From positions 67,568 through 131,567 of the forward strand of contig NZ_JBFAPK010000024.1 in assembly GCF_040676675.1 (NCBI RefSeq): DNA of 64,000 bases. Reading direction: 5' to 3'. Source of the DNA: JBFAPK01 sp040676675 (GTDB taxonomy: Bacteria; Actinomycetota; Actinomycetes; Mycobacteriales; Micromonosporaceae). Shown here piece after piece: positions 26,908 through 35,286 of the stretch (positions are counted from its first letter, which is position 1; every line of letters starts with the position of its first letter). The position numbers and the translations under genes are program-made. The notes below the pieces were generated by a model, which did not search any database, had not been told where the DNA came from, and saw only the letters and a list, made by a program, of their open reading frames with translations.

Positions 26908-29436
26908 GTGACCGAGTGGGAGCCGGCCACCGAGGCCGAGGTCGCGATGCGGGACGCCCTGCGCGCGAACGACCAGGAACTCTACTTCCGGATCCTCGCC
27001 CGCACCGAGTTGCTCCTTCCGGTCTCCGCCGAGACGCTGAGCGGATCGGCGCCGATGGCGTGGGGCACCTGGACGAACGGTGGCCGCACGCACGTCCTCG
27101 CCTTCACGTCCGGCCCGGCCATGCAGGCGTGTCTCGCCGGCAACGCGGGACCCGTCCGGCGTGCCGCGTACCATCAGCTCGCGGTGACCTGGCCCAACGC
27201 CGACTGGTGGCTGGCGGTCAATCCGGGGCTGCCGATCGAGGGCTACCTGCCGGCCTGGTTCGTCACGCAACTGGCCCAGAACGCCGCCAGGACGGCGGGG
27301 GCGCCGGTCGCCACGCCGGCCCCGCCGCAACCCTTCTCGCCGCAGCCCTTTTCGGCCGGACCGGACAACGCCACCCGGACGCGCGCCAACCCCGCGATGC
27401 CGTACCCGGTGAGCCCCGCCGAGCCGCAACCGGTCGGCCCGTACGCGCCGCCGCCCTTCGCGGCGCAGGCATTCCCGCAGCCGGCCGCCCCGCCGCCGGC
27501 CGCACCGCCCCCGCCGCCGGCCGCACCGCTCGCCCCGCCGCCCGCCCCGCCACGGGCGCCGCTCGGCACGCCCGGCCGCCCGCCCCTCCCGGTGCGCCGC
27601 CCGGCCGGACAGTCCGGCGCGCCGCCCTTCGGGGAGCCGGCCGGCTCCCCGGCCGCCCCGCCGCTGCCGGATCCCGGCGCCACCCGTCCCGGCGTACCGC
27701 CGCTGCCCGGCGCCGCCGGCCCGGCCACGCCCGGCCCCGGCATGCCGCCGCCGATCTCCGGTGCGCTGGCCGAGGGCGGCACGATGCCGCTGCCGGTCCG
27801 CCGCCCCGGTACCTCGCCGCTCAGCTCCGGTCCGCCCGGCTTCACCTCGCCGGCGCCCAGCTTCCCGTCGAGTCCCGCCGCGCCCGCGGCCTCCTCGGCG
27901 GGACCCGCCGTGCCCGCCGGATTCCCGCCGGGCCCAACCGCGCACGCGAGCTTCTCGCCGAGCCCTGTCGCACCCGCGGGCGGCGGCTCGTCGATGTTCC
28001 AGCCGCGTCGGCCGGTGCCGGGCCGCCCGGGCTACGACCCGAACCAGGCGTACGAGCAGCCGGCGGCCGCGCAGCCCTGGCCCGGCGGTCCGGCGGAGGA
28101 CCCAGCCGGGCACGGCAACGGCGGTTACCCCGGCAACGCCGCCAACGGCGGGTACCCCGCCAACGGCGCCAACCCCGGCAACGGCGCCAACCCCGGCAAC
28201 GGCGCTACCGGCGGCGGATCTCCGAGCGCGCCGGACGCCCGCGTCTCCCCGCCCGCCGGGCCCGCGCCGCTCGCCCCGATGGCGCCCGCACGGAGCCTCG
28301 CGGAGACCACCCGGATCACCACGATCACGCCGCCGGGCGCACCGGCCGAGGCGGGACCCCCGTCCTGGGCCGGGACCAGCACCATCGTCGTACCGGCGGT
28401 GTCGACCGGCGCGGCGCTGGGTGCCCCGGTCTCGCCGGCCCCGGTGAGCCCGGCGCAGCCGGACTTCGCACCCGCCAACGACGTCGAGCGGAGCCTGCTG
28501 TCGGCCGCGGGCGACGGCAGCACCGACAGCTTCCTTTCGACGCTGCTGCTCGCCCGGGTGCTGCTGCCCGCCTCGGCGCGCTCCGCGACCGGCGCCCACC
28601 CGGGTGACGAGGGCTTCGACTGGCGGACCGAGTCGCTCGACGGCGAGACGTACGTCGTGGTCTTCACCTCGCCCGAGCGGCTGGCGGACCACCTGCCGAG
28701 CCCGGTCGAGACGGTCGACGTGAAGTTCGTCCAGCTCATCCGGGAGTGGCCGGACGTCAACTGGTCGTTCGCGGTCAACCCCGGCACCCCGGTCGGCGCG
28801 AAGCTGCCCGGCGCGCAGATCATCGCGCTGGCGAACTGGGCCGCCGAGGTCGGGCTCGGGGACGAGGGCGAGCCGGGCGACTCCGGCGAGTCGTTCGAGC
28901 CCGACGAGTCGGCGACGCGCTCCACGTACGCGCCGGTGCGCCAGGACCCGAGCAGTCCGACCATGATGCAGAAGGTGCTCGCACCGGACCAGGTCTCGTA
29001 CTACCTCGACCGGGGCTACGACCGGGTCTCCGGCTTCGTCCACCGGGCCGGTGAGGTCGCGCACCTGAACACCCCGGCCCAGCTCTACGCCGCGCTGGGG
29101 CTCGGCCACCCGGGCTCGCCCTTCTCGCCGAGCGACAGCGAGGTCTACGTGCTGCGCTGGCCGGCCCACCGGCCGAGCCTGTACCGGATTCCCTACGGCG
29201 GGCCGAACGAGGCCGCCATGCGGGCGATGGAGGGCTGGGTGATCGAGCGTCCGCCGTTCCGCGGCAACGGGTTCGCCCCGGGCGAGAGCGCCGACGTGAT
29301 CGCCGAGTTCAAGGTGGACAGCGTGCGCCTGCCGTACGGGGCCGAGCTGTGGCGGTTGGGTGCCGACGGTACCGAGCGGCTGGCGGCCCGGCTCGACACC
29401 GACGTGTACCGCTGGCGGCGGGTCGGAGGGGACTGA
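26908..29436 (+). CDS. SseB-like protein with proline-rich linker and unassigned C-terminal region
   Basis: The 842-residue protein has an N-terminal SseB-like domain (residues 1-130, DALRANDQELYFRILART, WWLAVNPGLPIEGYLPAWF). A linker of about 390 residues, very rich in Pro, Ala and Gly, follows. It is succeeded by a second SseB-like domain (residues 525-650, WSFAVNPGTPVGAKLPG) and a C-terminal region of about 190 residues (from MMQKVLAPDQVSYYLDRGYD). That last region contains paired aromatic and charged blocks such as VYVLRWPAHRPSLYRIPYGG. I do not recognise this last region. GTG at 26908 has ggaaggg-aggt upstream. The stop overlaps the next ATG (TGATG). No signal peptide is present, so any export would have to be by the ESX system. 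Confidence 0.8.
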   Translation: MTEWEPATEAEVAMRDALRANDQELYFRILARTELLLPVSAETLSGSAPMAWGTWTNGGRTHVLAFTSGPAMQACLAGNAGPVRRAAYHQLAVTWPNADWWLAVNPGLPIEGYLPAWFVTQLAQNAARTAGAPVATPAPPQPFSPQPFSAGPDNATRTRANPAMPYPVSPAEPQPVGPYAPPPFAAQAFPQPAAPPPAAPPPPPAAPLAPPPAPPRAPLGTPGRPPLPVRRPAGQSGAPPFGEPAGSPAAPPLPDPGATRPGVPPLPGAAGPATPGPGMPPPISGALAEGGTMPLPVRRPGTSPLSSGPPGFTSPAPSFPSSPAAPAASSAGPAVPAGFPPGPTAHASFSPSPVAPAGGGSSMFQPRRPVPGRPGYDPNQAYEQPAAAQPWPGGPAEDPAGHGNGGYPGNAANGGYPANGANPGNGANPGNGATGGGSPSAPDARVSPPAGPAPLAPMAPARSLAETTRITTITPPGAPAEAGPPSWAGTSTIVVPAVSTGAALGAPVSPAPVSPAQPDFAPANDVERSLLSAAGDGSTDSFLSTLLLARVLLPASARSATGAHPGDEGFDWRTESLDGETYVVVFTSPERLADHLPSPVETVDVKFVQLIREWPDVNWSFAVNPGTPVGAKLPGAQIIALANWAAEVGLGDEGEPGDSGESFEPDESATRSTYAPVRQDPSSPTMMQKVLAPDQVSYYLDRGYDRVSGFVHRAGEVAHLNTPAQLYAALGLGHPGSPFSPSDSEVYVLRWPAHRPSLYRIPYGGPNEAAMRAMEGWVIERPPFRGNGFAPGESADVIAEFKVDSVRLPYGAELWRLGADGTERLAARLDTDVYRWRRVGGD
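28161..28214 (+). repeat. 18-base tandem repeat inside the SseB-like gene
   Basis: Two perfect 18-base units (28161-28178 and 28179-28196) and a third degenerate unit encode NGANPG repeats in the linker. It fits slippage-driven length variation of a disordered segment. Confidence 0.8.
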
Positions 29437-29798
29437 TGCGCGACGGCTATCTCGCCCGCTGGCGCGGCCGGGAGTACGAGGCCAGTCCGGACGGCGACCG
29501 GGTGCGGATCTACCAGCCCGAGCCGGGCGAGGGGTTCAACGAGATCAGCGCCGGCCGCTGGGTACGGGTCCTGCCCGCCTCCGAGATCGAAGAGCTGAGC
29601 TACGTACGGACCACGTGCACCTGGCGGGGCCAGCCGTTCATCGTGCTCGCCGCGCACGACAACTGGCTGCGGGTCGAGTACACGGGCGGCAAGTGGCCGG
29701 TCGCGGAGTCGCTCGGGCTGGAGGCGTTCGACTTCGGCGTCTACCAGGGCTGGGCCCCGGCGCACGAGGTGGTCGACCTGCGCGAGCAGCGCGCCTGA
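29436..29798 (+). CDS. Small conserved-looking protein overlapping the SseB-like gene
   Basis: The 120-residue soluble protein starts at an ATG that shares one base with the preceding stop, so the two are translationally coupled. It is beta-rich by eye, with GREYEASPDGDRVRIYQ, WRGQPFIVLAAHDNWLRVEY and GVYQGWAPAHEVVDLRE. I recall similar small proteins beside related large genes in other actinomycetes but know no function. Small size and coupling to a large modular gene next to ESX genes would suit an immunity or chaperone role. That is inference; a structural accessory role is equally possible. Confidence 0.75.
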   Translation: MRDGYLARWRGREYEASPDGDRVRIYQPEPGEGFNEISAGRWVRVLPASEIEELSYVRTTCTWRGQPFIVLAAHDNWLRVEYTGGKWPVAESLGLEAFDFGVYQGWAPAHEVVDLREQRA

Positions 29799-29872
29799 GC
29801 CGGCTCCGCTGATCCCGCCCTCCGGCCGGAGCGATCGAGAAGGCAACGGGCGGGGTGTGGGCCGGCGTTGAC

Positions 29873-29890
29873 GCGTCGACCGGTCGACGC
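29873..29890. repeat. 18-base perfect palindrome
   Basis: The sequence gcgtcgaccggtcgacgc reads the same on both strands. It lies about 75 bases after the last ESX-linked gene and 250 bases before the sigma gene. It may be an operator or a very short cruciform; it has no loop, so it is a poor terminator. Confidence 0.6.
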
Positions 29891-29912
29891 CGTTGCCGGT
29901 ACGCGGGATGAC

Positions 29913-29972
29913 GCAAGGCCGCGGCGGTACGCGCGAGACAAGGCAAGGCCGCGCCGGTACGCGCGAGATGCG
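29913..29972 (+). repeat. Two tandem 30-base units
   Basis: Units 29913-29942 and 29943-29972 share gcaaggccgcg then cggtacgcgcgaga, differing at one base in the first 26. A partial and more diverged copy precedes and follows. They are noncoding and lie upstream of an ECF sigma gene. Confidence 0.65.
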
Positions 29973-30142
29973 GGCAGGGCCGCGCCCGGAACCGGCGACG
30001 CTTCGGGAAAAGTTCGAACTACTTCCGCGCCTGCGGGCGAAAGCGGGTGGAAGTGTTCCGTCTACCCGAAGAGAGAACCCATGAGCATTCGTGGCCAGAC
30101 GCCATCCCGCCTCCGCCTCCGTAGGTCGTCCGGGACCGGCCG

Positions 30143-30739
30143 GTGACGACCGAGGCGGTCGCCGGCACGACCGGGCAGACCGTCAGCGACAGCGGCGTCA
30201 TCGAGCGCTCGCGGACCGCCCCGGAAGAGTTCGCGGAGATCTTCGACCGGCATTCGGCGGCCGTCCTCGCGTACCTTTCGCGGCGGATCGGCCGGTCCAC
30301 GGCGGAGGACCTGACCGCCGAGACGTTCCTGGTGGCCTTCCGCAAACGTGGCCGGTACGACCCGGAGCAGCCGGACGCCCGGCCGTGGCTGTACGGCATC
30401 GCCACGAACCTGCTGCGACGGCACCGGCGTACGGAGGTCCGCCAGTACCGGGCGCTGGCCCGTACCGGGGTCGATCCCGTCGGCGACCACGACGAGCAGG
30501 GCGCGACCGCGCGCCTCACCGCGGCGACGGCCACCCGCCGGATCTCCGCCGTCCTGGCCAAGTTGTCCCCCGGCGAGCGGGACGTGCTGCTGCTCTTCGC
30601 CTGGGAACAGCTCAGTTACGCCGAGGTGGCCCAGGCCCTCGACATCCCGGTCGGCACGGTCCGCTCGCGGCTGCACAGCGCCCGCAAACGGATGCGTACG
30701 GCGCTGCCGGACCTCGACCCCACCAACTTCCAGGAGTGA
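30143..30739 (+). CDS. ECF RNA polymerase sigma factor
   Basis: The 198-residue protein has sigma region 2 (FDRHSAAVLAYLSRRIG, AEDLTAETFLVAFRKRG, PWLYGIATNLLRRHRR) and region 4 (KLSPGERDVLLLFAWEQLSYAEVAQAL, GTVRSRLHSARKRMR). It is followed 7 bases later by a membrane protein gene of a type often paired with such sigma factors. The start at GTG 30143 is tentative, as no strong ribosome site is seen. Targets may include the downstream secreted protease; this is inference from adjacency. Confidence 0.9.
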   Translation: MTTEAVAGTTGQTVSDSGVIERSRTAPEEFAEIFDRHSAAVLAYLSRRIGRSTAEDLTAETFLVAFRKRGRYDPEQPDARPWLYGIATNLLRRHRRTEVRQYRALARTGVDPVGDHDEQGATARLTAATATRRISAVLAKLSPGERDVLLLFAWEQLSYAEVAQALDIPVGTVRSRLHSARKRMRTALPDLDPTNFQE

Positions 30740-30746
30740 TTCGACC

Positions 30747-31784
30747 ATGGATGATCTGGACCTGTTGCGCGATCTGCGTGCCGATCTCACGCCGCCGAGC
30801 CGAGCCGAACTGCTACCCGCTCGTGGCCAACTGCTGCGCGCGATAGCGGGCGACGCCGCCGACTCGCACCGGGCCGCCCCGCGCAGGCCCCTGTCGAGTG
30901 GCTGGCGGCTCGCCCTGCCGGCCGGGTTGGCGCTGGCCCTCGCCGCCGCGCTGGTCGTGGGGGTGCGTGGCCAGGACCAACGGGATCTGCCCGTGCGGCC
31001 GGGCCCCGGCGCGACCGCGATCGCCGAGGCGTCGCCGGCCGAGTCGGACGCGGCGCGGCTCCTGCGCAACGCCGCGCTGGCCGCCGAACACCAGCAACTG
31101 CTGACGGTACGGCCGGACCAGTTCGTGTTCGTAGAATCGATCGAGGAGAGCACCCCCGAGAGCTTTACCTGCGACGGCAAGCCCGACCAGTCCGACTGCG
31201 AGACCATCCGCGGACCCCGGACGCGTTACCTGCGCCAGATCTGGCAGTCCGCGGGGGGCGTCGATCCGGGCCTGCTGCGCGAGCGGCAGGAGTCCGGTAC
31301 GGGTGGGTGGTCCGAGACGCGGTTGGACGACTGCGCGATGCCCGGTTCGGCACCGAACTGCCGGCCACGGCCCGCGTACCTGGACGATCTGCCGACGGAC
31401 CCGGACGCGATGCTGGCCTACCTGACCCGGGGTGAGCCGGCCAAGTGGTCCCCGGACAGCGACCTGTTCACCAGGGCCGGCGACCTGATCGGGGAGAACT
31501 ACCTGCCCCCCGCGTCGCTGACCGCACTGTTCCAGGCGCTGGCCAAGGTCCAGGGCATCACCGTGAGCCACAACGCGGTGGACGCGGCCGGACGGCATGG
31601 CGTCTCGGTCGGGGTCGACGGTGCGATCCGCAACGAGTTGATTTTCGATCCGGCGACGTACGCGTACCTCGGCCGGCGGGCGGTCGTGCTGCGGGACGGC
31701 AACGGCCTCAAGCGGGGAACCGTCGACGGACAGAGCGCGCGGCTGCGCGTCGCGATCGTCGGCGAACCCGGCCAGCTGCCCTGA
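30747..31784 (+). CDS. CU044_5270-like membrane protein, likely partner of the ECF sigma factor
   Basis: The 345-residue protein has a cytoplasmic N-terminus of about 50 residues (MDDLDLLRDLRADLTPPS). One transmembrane helix follows (residues 52-72, LALPAGLALALAAALVVGV), then an extracytoplasmic domain with four cysteines (TCDGKPDQSDCETI and CAMPGSAPNC). The layout matches the CU044_5270 family found directly after ECF sigma genes in actinomycetes. No zinc-finger motif is present, so it differs from the anti-sigma factor at 19312. A role in sigma control or envelope sensing is inferred only from position and topology. Confidence 0.75.
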   Translation: MDDLDLLRDLRADLTPPSRAELLPARGQLLRAIAGDAADSHRAAPRRPLSSGWRLALPAGLALALAAALVVGVRGQDQRDLPVRPGPGATAIAEASPAESDAARLLRNAALAAEHQQLLTVRPDQFVFVESIEESTPESFTCDGKPDQSDCETIRGPRTRYLRQIWQSAGGVDPGLLRERQESGTGGWSETRLDDCAMPGSAPNCRPRPAYLDDLPTDPDAMLAYLTRGEPAKWSPDSDLFTRAGDLIGENYLPPASLTALFQALAKVQGITVSHNAVDAAGRHGVSVGVDGAIRNELIFDPATYAYLGRRAVVLRDGNGLKRGTVDGQSARLRVAIVGEPGQLP

Positions 31785-31827
31785 GCGGCCGATGCCAGCC
31801 AACCCTTCGACGAATCGGACTTGCCAG

Positions 31828-34800
31828 ATGAGCCTTTCGAAGCGCGCACTCGCGGCGGCGATGGTGGTGCTGTCGCCACTCGCCGCCGGCACCGTCGGGT
31901 CGGCGAGCGCGGCCGGCCACGGGGTGACCGGCCCACCGCGCCCGACCACCACCGCGCCGGCGCGTACGGTCACGTTGATCAGCGGCGACCGGGTCACGGT
32001 GCTCGATCCCGACGCCGAGCAGATCCGCGTCGAGCCGGGCCGGGGACGCGACCGGGTCACCTTCGTGACCCGGCGGATCGCCGGTCACCTGCACGTCATC
32101 CCGGCCGACGCGGCGCCGCTGCTGCGCGACGACCGGTTGGACGACCGCCTCTTCGACGTCACGGAACTGCTGCGGTCCACTCGGGACAAACCGGACGGCC
32201 GGCTTTCGCTGCTGGTCACGCCGGCCGGTGACGCGCCGGCCGCCGCCCGAACCGTGTCCGCGGCACGAGCCGCGCTCACCGCCAGTGGCGCACAGGTCGG
32301 AGTCGATCTGCCGGGGCTCGGCGCGTTCTCCCTGCGGGCGAGCGGCGCCCAGCTCTCCGGGATGTGGGCCGAGCTGACGGGCGACGCGACCATGCGGCGG
32401 GCGCTTGCCAGCGGCGGCGGGACCAAGCTGTGGCTGGACGGCGTGCGGCGGCCGACGCTCGACGTCAGCGTGCCGCTGGTGGGAGCGCCCACCGCCTGGC
32501 AGGCCGGCTACACCGGTACGGGCGTGACGGTGGCGGTACTGGACTCGGGGATCGACGCGACCCATCCGGACCTCGCCGGTCGGGTCCGGGCGCATCAGAA
32601 CTTCACCGACGGAGAGGAGGACGACCGGGACCTGGTCGGGCACGGCACCCATGTCGCCTCGACGATCGCCGGTGACGGAACCGCCTCGGGCGGCCGGTTC
32701 AAGGGTGTCGCGCCGGACGCACAACTGTTGGACGGCAAGGTCTGCACGGTCTACGGCTGCCCCGAGTCCGCGATCCTGGCGGGCATGCAGTGGGCCGCCG
32801 ACCAGGGCGCCAAGGTGGTCAACCTGAGCCTGGGCGTTTCCGACACCCCCGAGGTCGATCCGCTGGAGTCGGCGGTGGGGCGACTCACCGACGAGCGCGG
32901 CATGCTCTTCGTCGTCGCGGCCGGGAACAGCGGTGCCGACGGGACGATCGACTCCCCGGCCAGCGCGGACGCCGCGCTCGCGGTCGGCGCGGTCAGCAAG
33001 AGCGACGAGTTGGCGGACTTCTCCAGCCGGGGGCCCCGTACCGGCGACGCCGCGATCAAGCCGGACCTGACCGCGCCCGGCGTGGAGATCACCGCGGCCC
33101 GGAGCAGGGACAGCGAGGTCGGCGAGCCCGGGCAGATGTACGCGACGATGTCCGGTACCTCGATGGCCGCCCCGCACGTCGCCGGTGCGGCGGCACTGCT
33201 CCGCCAGCAACACCCCGACTGGACGCCGGAGCGGCTCAAGGCGGTGCTGCTGGGGTCGGCGAAGGCGAATCCCGAACTCGATGTCTTCGCCCAGGGCGCC
33301 GGCCGGCTGGACCTCGCCCGCGCCATCGGTCAGTCCAGCTACGCGACCCCGGCGAGCGTGAGCTTCGGGGAGCAGCGGTGGCCGCACGGCGACGACCAGC
33401 CGTCGGCGCGGACCGTGACGTTCCACAACACCGGTACCGGCGACCTGGCCCTGGCCCTGGCGTTGACGACGACCGGGCCGGGTGGCAAGCCGGCGCCGGC
33501 GGGCATGTTCACCCTCTCCGACGACTCGCTCACCGTGCCCGCAGGTGGTCAGGCCAGCGTCACCCTCACCGCCGACACCCGCGTCGGCGACGAGGACGGC
33601 AGCTTCTCCGGCTACCTCAGCGCGACCGCGGCGGGCAGGGCGGCGGTGCGGACCCCGTTCGCGGTGGTCCGGGAGGTGGAGAGCTACGACCTCACGCTCT
33701 CCCACACCGGCCGGGACGGCCAACCGGGCACGGACTTCACCACGGTGGTACGGGGAACCGGCGAGGCCGCGGAAAGCGAGTGGTACGTCCGGGGCCCGGA
33801 GAGCACCACCACGCTGCGGCTGCCGAGGGGCACGTACGTCGTCGAAAGCACCACCGTCGAGGCGGAGAGCATGACCCTGCTGGTGCAGCCGGCGGTGACG
33901 CTCACCTCGCCCCGGCGGGTAGACCTGGACGCCCGGTTGGGCGCGCCGGTCTCGGTCAGCCTCGCGGACCGGTCCGCGACCCAACTGGTGGCCGAGGCAA
34001 CCGTGCGGGAACGCGTGGCGCCGGACAGCACGGTCATCTCCGGTCTGATCGGCACGACGTTCGACGGGATGTACACCGCCCGGATCGGCCCGGACCCGGG
34101 CGCCGGCCCGGTCTCGACGGTGATCAGCGCGAAGTGGGCCCGCCCCGGACCGGACGGTACGGTCACCGACAGCCCGGAGACGTACCACGGGTCCTGGATC
34201 ACCGAGGGCCGCATGCTCACGGGCTTCGCCCGCCAACTGACGGCGGGCAACCTGGCGACGGTACGCGACGCGTACGCCAGCCAGGCCGACGGCGTGCTCA
34301 GCGCAGCCTCCGGCACCGCCGCCTCGCCGAGCGGTTACCGCCCGCTGCTCGGGTACCAGATTCCGTTCCACGCGCCGTTCCGGCGGGTGAACCACTACAA
34401 CACCGACGGTGGGGTGCGCTGGCAGGGCGGCTTCATGGAGGGCGCGGGGCTTGTCAGCACCCGGGGAACGTCGGTCACGTACGAGGCGGGCCGCGAGTAC
34501 GTCCAGCAGTGGAACCAGGGGGTGTTCGGGCCGGTGCTCGGGGAGGTCACCCGTACCGGCGACACGCTGCTGTCGTTCGTCGGCCCGTACGGAGACGGCG
34601 CCGGCCGGTTCGGCATCTCCCAGACGGCGCAGCAGCGGGTCACCCTTACCCGGGACGGCAAACCCGTACCCGGCCGGGAGGCCGACGGCGGCAACGTCAC
34701 GCTCTTCGACGTGCCCACGGACGAGGGCACGTACCGGCTCCAACTGGACGCCGAGCGGGCAGCGCCAGCTACCCTCTCCACCCGTACCAGCGCCGCCTGG

Positions 34801-35172
34801 ACGTTCCGGTCGGCGCGCCCGTCCGGTGGCGACGAAGTACCGCTCCCCGTGTGGATGATCCGGTTCAGCCCCGAACTCGATCAGCGGAACGCGGCCCCGG
34901 CCGGCCGCCAGTTCGCCGTTCCGGTAACCGTGACGCCGCAGCCGGGCTCGGCCGCGGCGGCCCTGCGGAACCTTTCGGTGGAGGTCTCGTACGACGACGG
35001 CCGGACGTGGCAACGGACCGTCCTGCTCGGGTCCGGCGGGCAGCGGATCGCCATGCTGTCGCACCCCGGCCGGGACGGGTTCGTCTCGCTGCGGGCCAGC
35101 GCGGCTGACACCAGCGGGAACACGGTCGAGCAGACCATCGTCCGCGCATACCGGATCACCACGGGCGGCTGA
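31828..35172 (+). CDS. Large secreted subtilisin-like serine protease
   Basis: The 1114-residue precursor has a signal peptide (MSLSKRALAAAMVVLSPLAA to SAAG), a propeptide-like region and an S8 domain. The domain has Asp in AVLDSGIDATHPD (near residue 238), His in GHGTHVAST (near 272) and Ser in GTSMAAPHVAGAAAL (near 445). ADFSSRGPR marks the substrate-binding loop. About 600 residues follow with beta-sandwich character. I start at the ATG at 31828 because it begins the signal peptide. An ATG 36 bases upstream is in frame. It follows the sigma and CU044_5270 genes and may be under that control. No cell-wall sorting motif is seen, so it should be released. Confidence 0.9.
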   Translation: MSLSKRALAAAMVVLSPLAAGTVGSASAAGHGVTGPPRPTTTAPARTVTLISGDRVTVLDPDAEQIRVEPGRGRDRVTFVTRRIAGHLHVIPADAAPLLRDDRLDDRLFDVTELLRSTRDKPDGRLSLLVTPAGDAPAAARTVSAARAALTASGAQVGVDLPGLGAFSLRASGAQLSGMWAELTGDATMRRALASGGGTKLWLDGVRRPTLDVSVPLVGAPTAWQAGYTGTGVTVAVLDSGIDATHPDLAGRVRAHQNFTDGEEDDRDLVGHGTHVASTIAGDGTASGGRFKGVAPDAQLLDGKVCTVYGCPESAILAGMQWAADQGAKVVNLSLGVSDTPEVDPLESAVGRLTDERGMLFVVAAGNSGADGTIDSPASADAALAVGAVSKSDELADFSSRGPRTGDAAIKPDLTAPGVEITAARSRDSEVGEPGQMYATMSGTSMAAPHVAGAAALLRQQHPDWTPERLKAVLLGSAKANPELDVFAQGAGRLDLARAIGQSSYATPASVSFGEQRWPHGDDQPSARTVTFHNTGTGDLALALALTTTGPGGKPAPAGMFTLSDDSLTVPAGGQASVTLTADTRVGDEDGSFSGYLSATAAGRAAVRTPFAVVREVESYDLTLSHTGRDGQPGTDFTTVVRGTGEAAESEWYVRGPESTTTLRLPRGTYVVESTTVEAESMTLLVQPAVTLTSPRRVDLDARLGAPVSVSLADRSATQLVAEATVRERVAPDSTVISGLIGTTFDGMYTARIGPDPGAGPVSTVISAKWARPGPDGTVTDSPETYHGSWITEGRMLTGFARQLTAGNLATVRDAYASQADGVLSAASGTAASPSGYRPLLGYQIPFHAPFRRVNHYNTDGGVRWQGGFMEGAGLVSTRGTSVTYEAGREYVQQWNQGVFGPVLGEVTRTGDTLLSFVGPYGDGAGRFGISQTAQQRVTLTRDGKPVPGREADGGNVTLFDVPTDEGTYRLQLDAERAAPATLSTRTSAAWTFRSARPSGGDEVPLPVWMIRFSPELDQRNAAPAGRQFAVPVTVTPQPGSAAAALRNLSVEVSYDDGRTWQRTVLLGSGGQRIAMLSHPGRDGFVSLRASAADTSGNTVEQTIVRAYRITTGG

Positions 35173-35191
35173 CCCGTCGGTGCTACGTCCC

Positions 35192-35230
35192 GTCCCGCCC
35201 GGTCCCGGTCAGGGTCGAGCGGGGCGGGAC
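35192..35230. terminator. Hairpin between converging genes
   Basis: Arms gtcccgccc (35192-35200) and gggcgggac (35222-35230) flank a 21-base loop between the protease gene and the converging hydrolase gene. No T run is present. Confidence 0.55.
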
Positions 35231-35286
35231 CGGTTCCCGGAGCCTTCCGGGCGGTGGTCCCGGCGTACGGGTGCGGGCGTGCAACG

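Larger units (their letters stand above)
29799..30142 (+). other. 344-base gap with palindrome and tandem repeat
   Basis: No convincing gene lies here. The gap holds an 18-base perfect palindrome (29873-29890), a 30-base tandem repeat (29913-29972) and a short palindrome agttcgaact at 30011-30020. The last two-thirds form the likely promoter and leader region for the ECF sigma gene at 30143. Confidence 0.7.
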
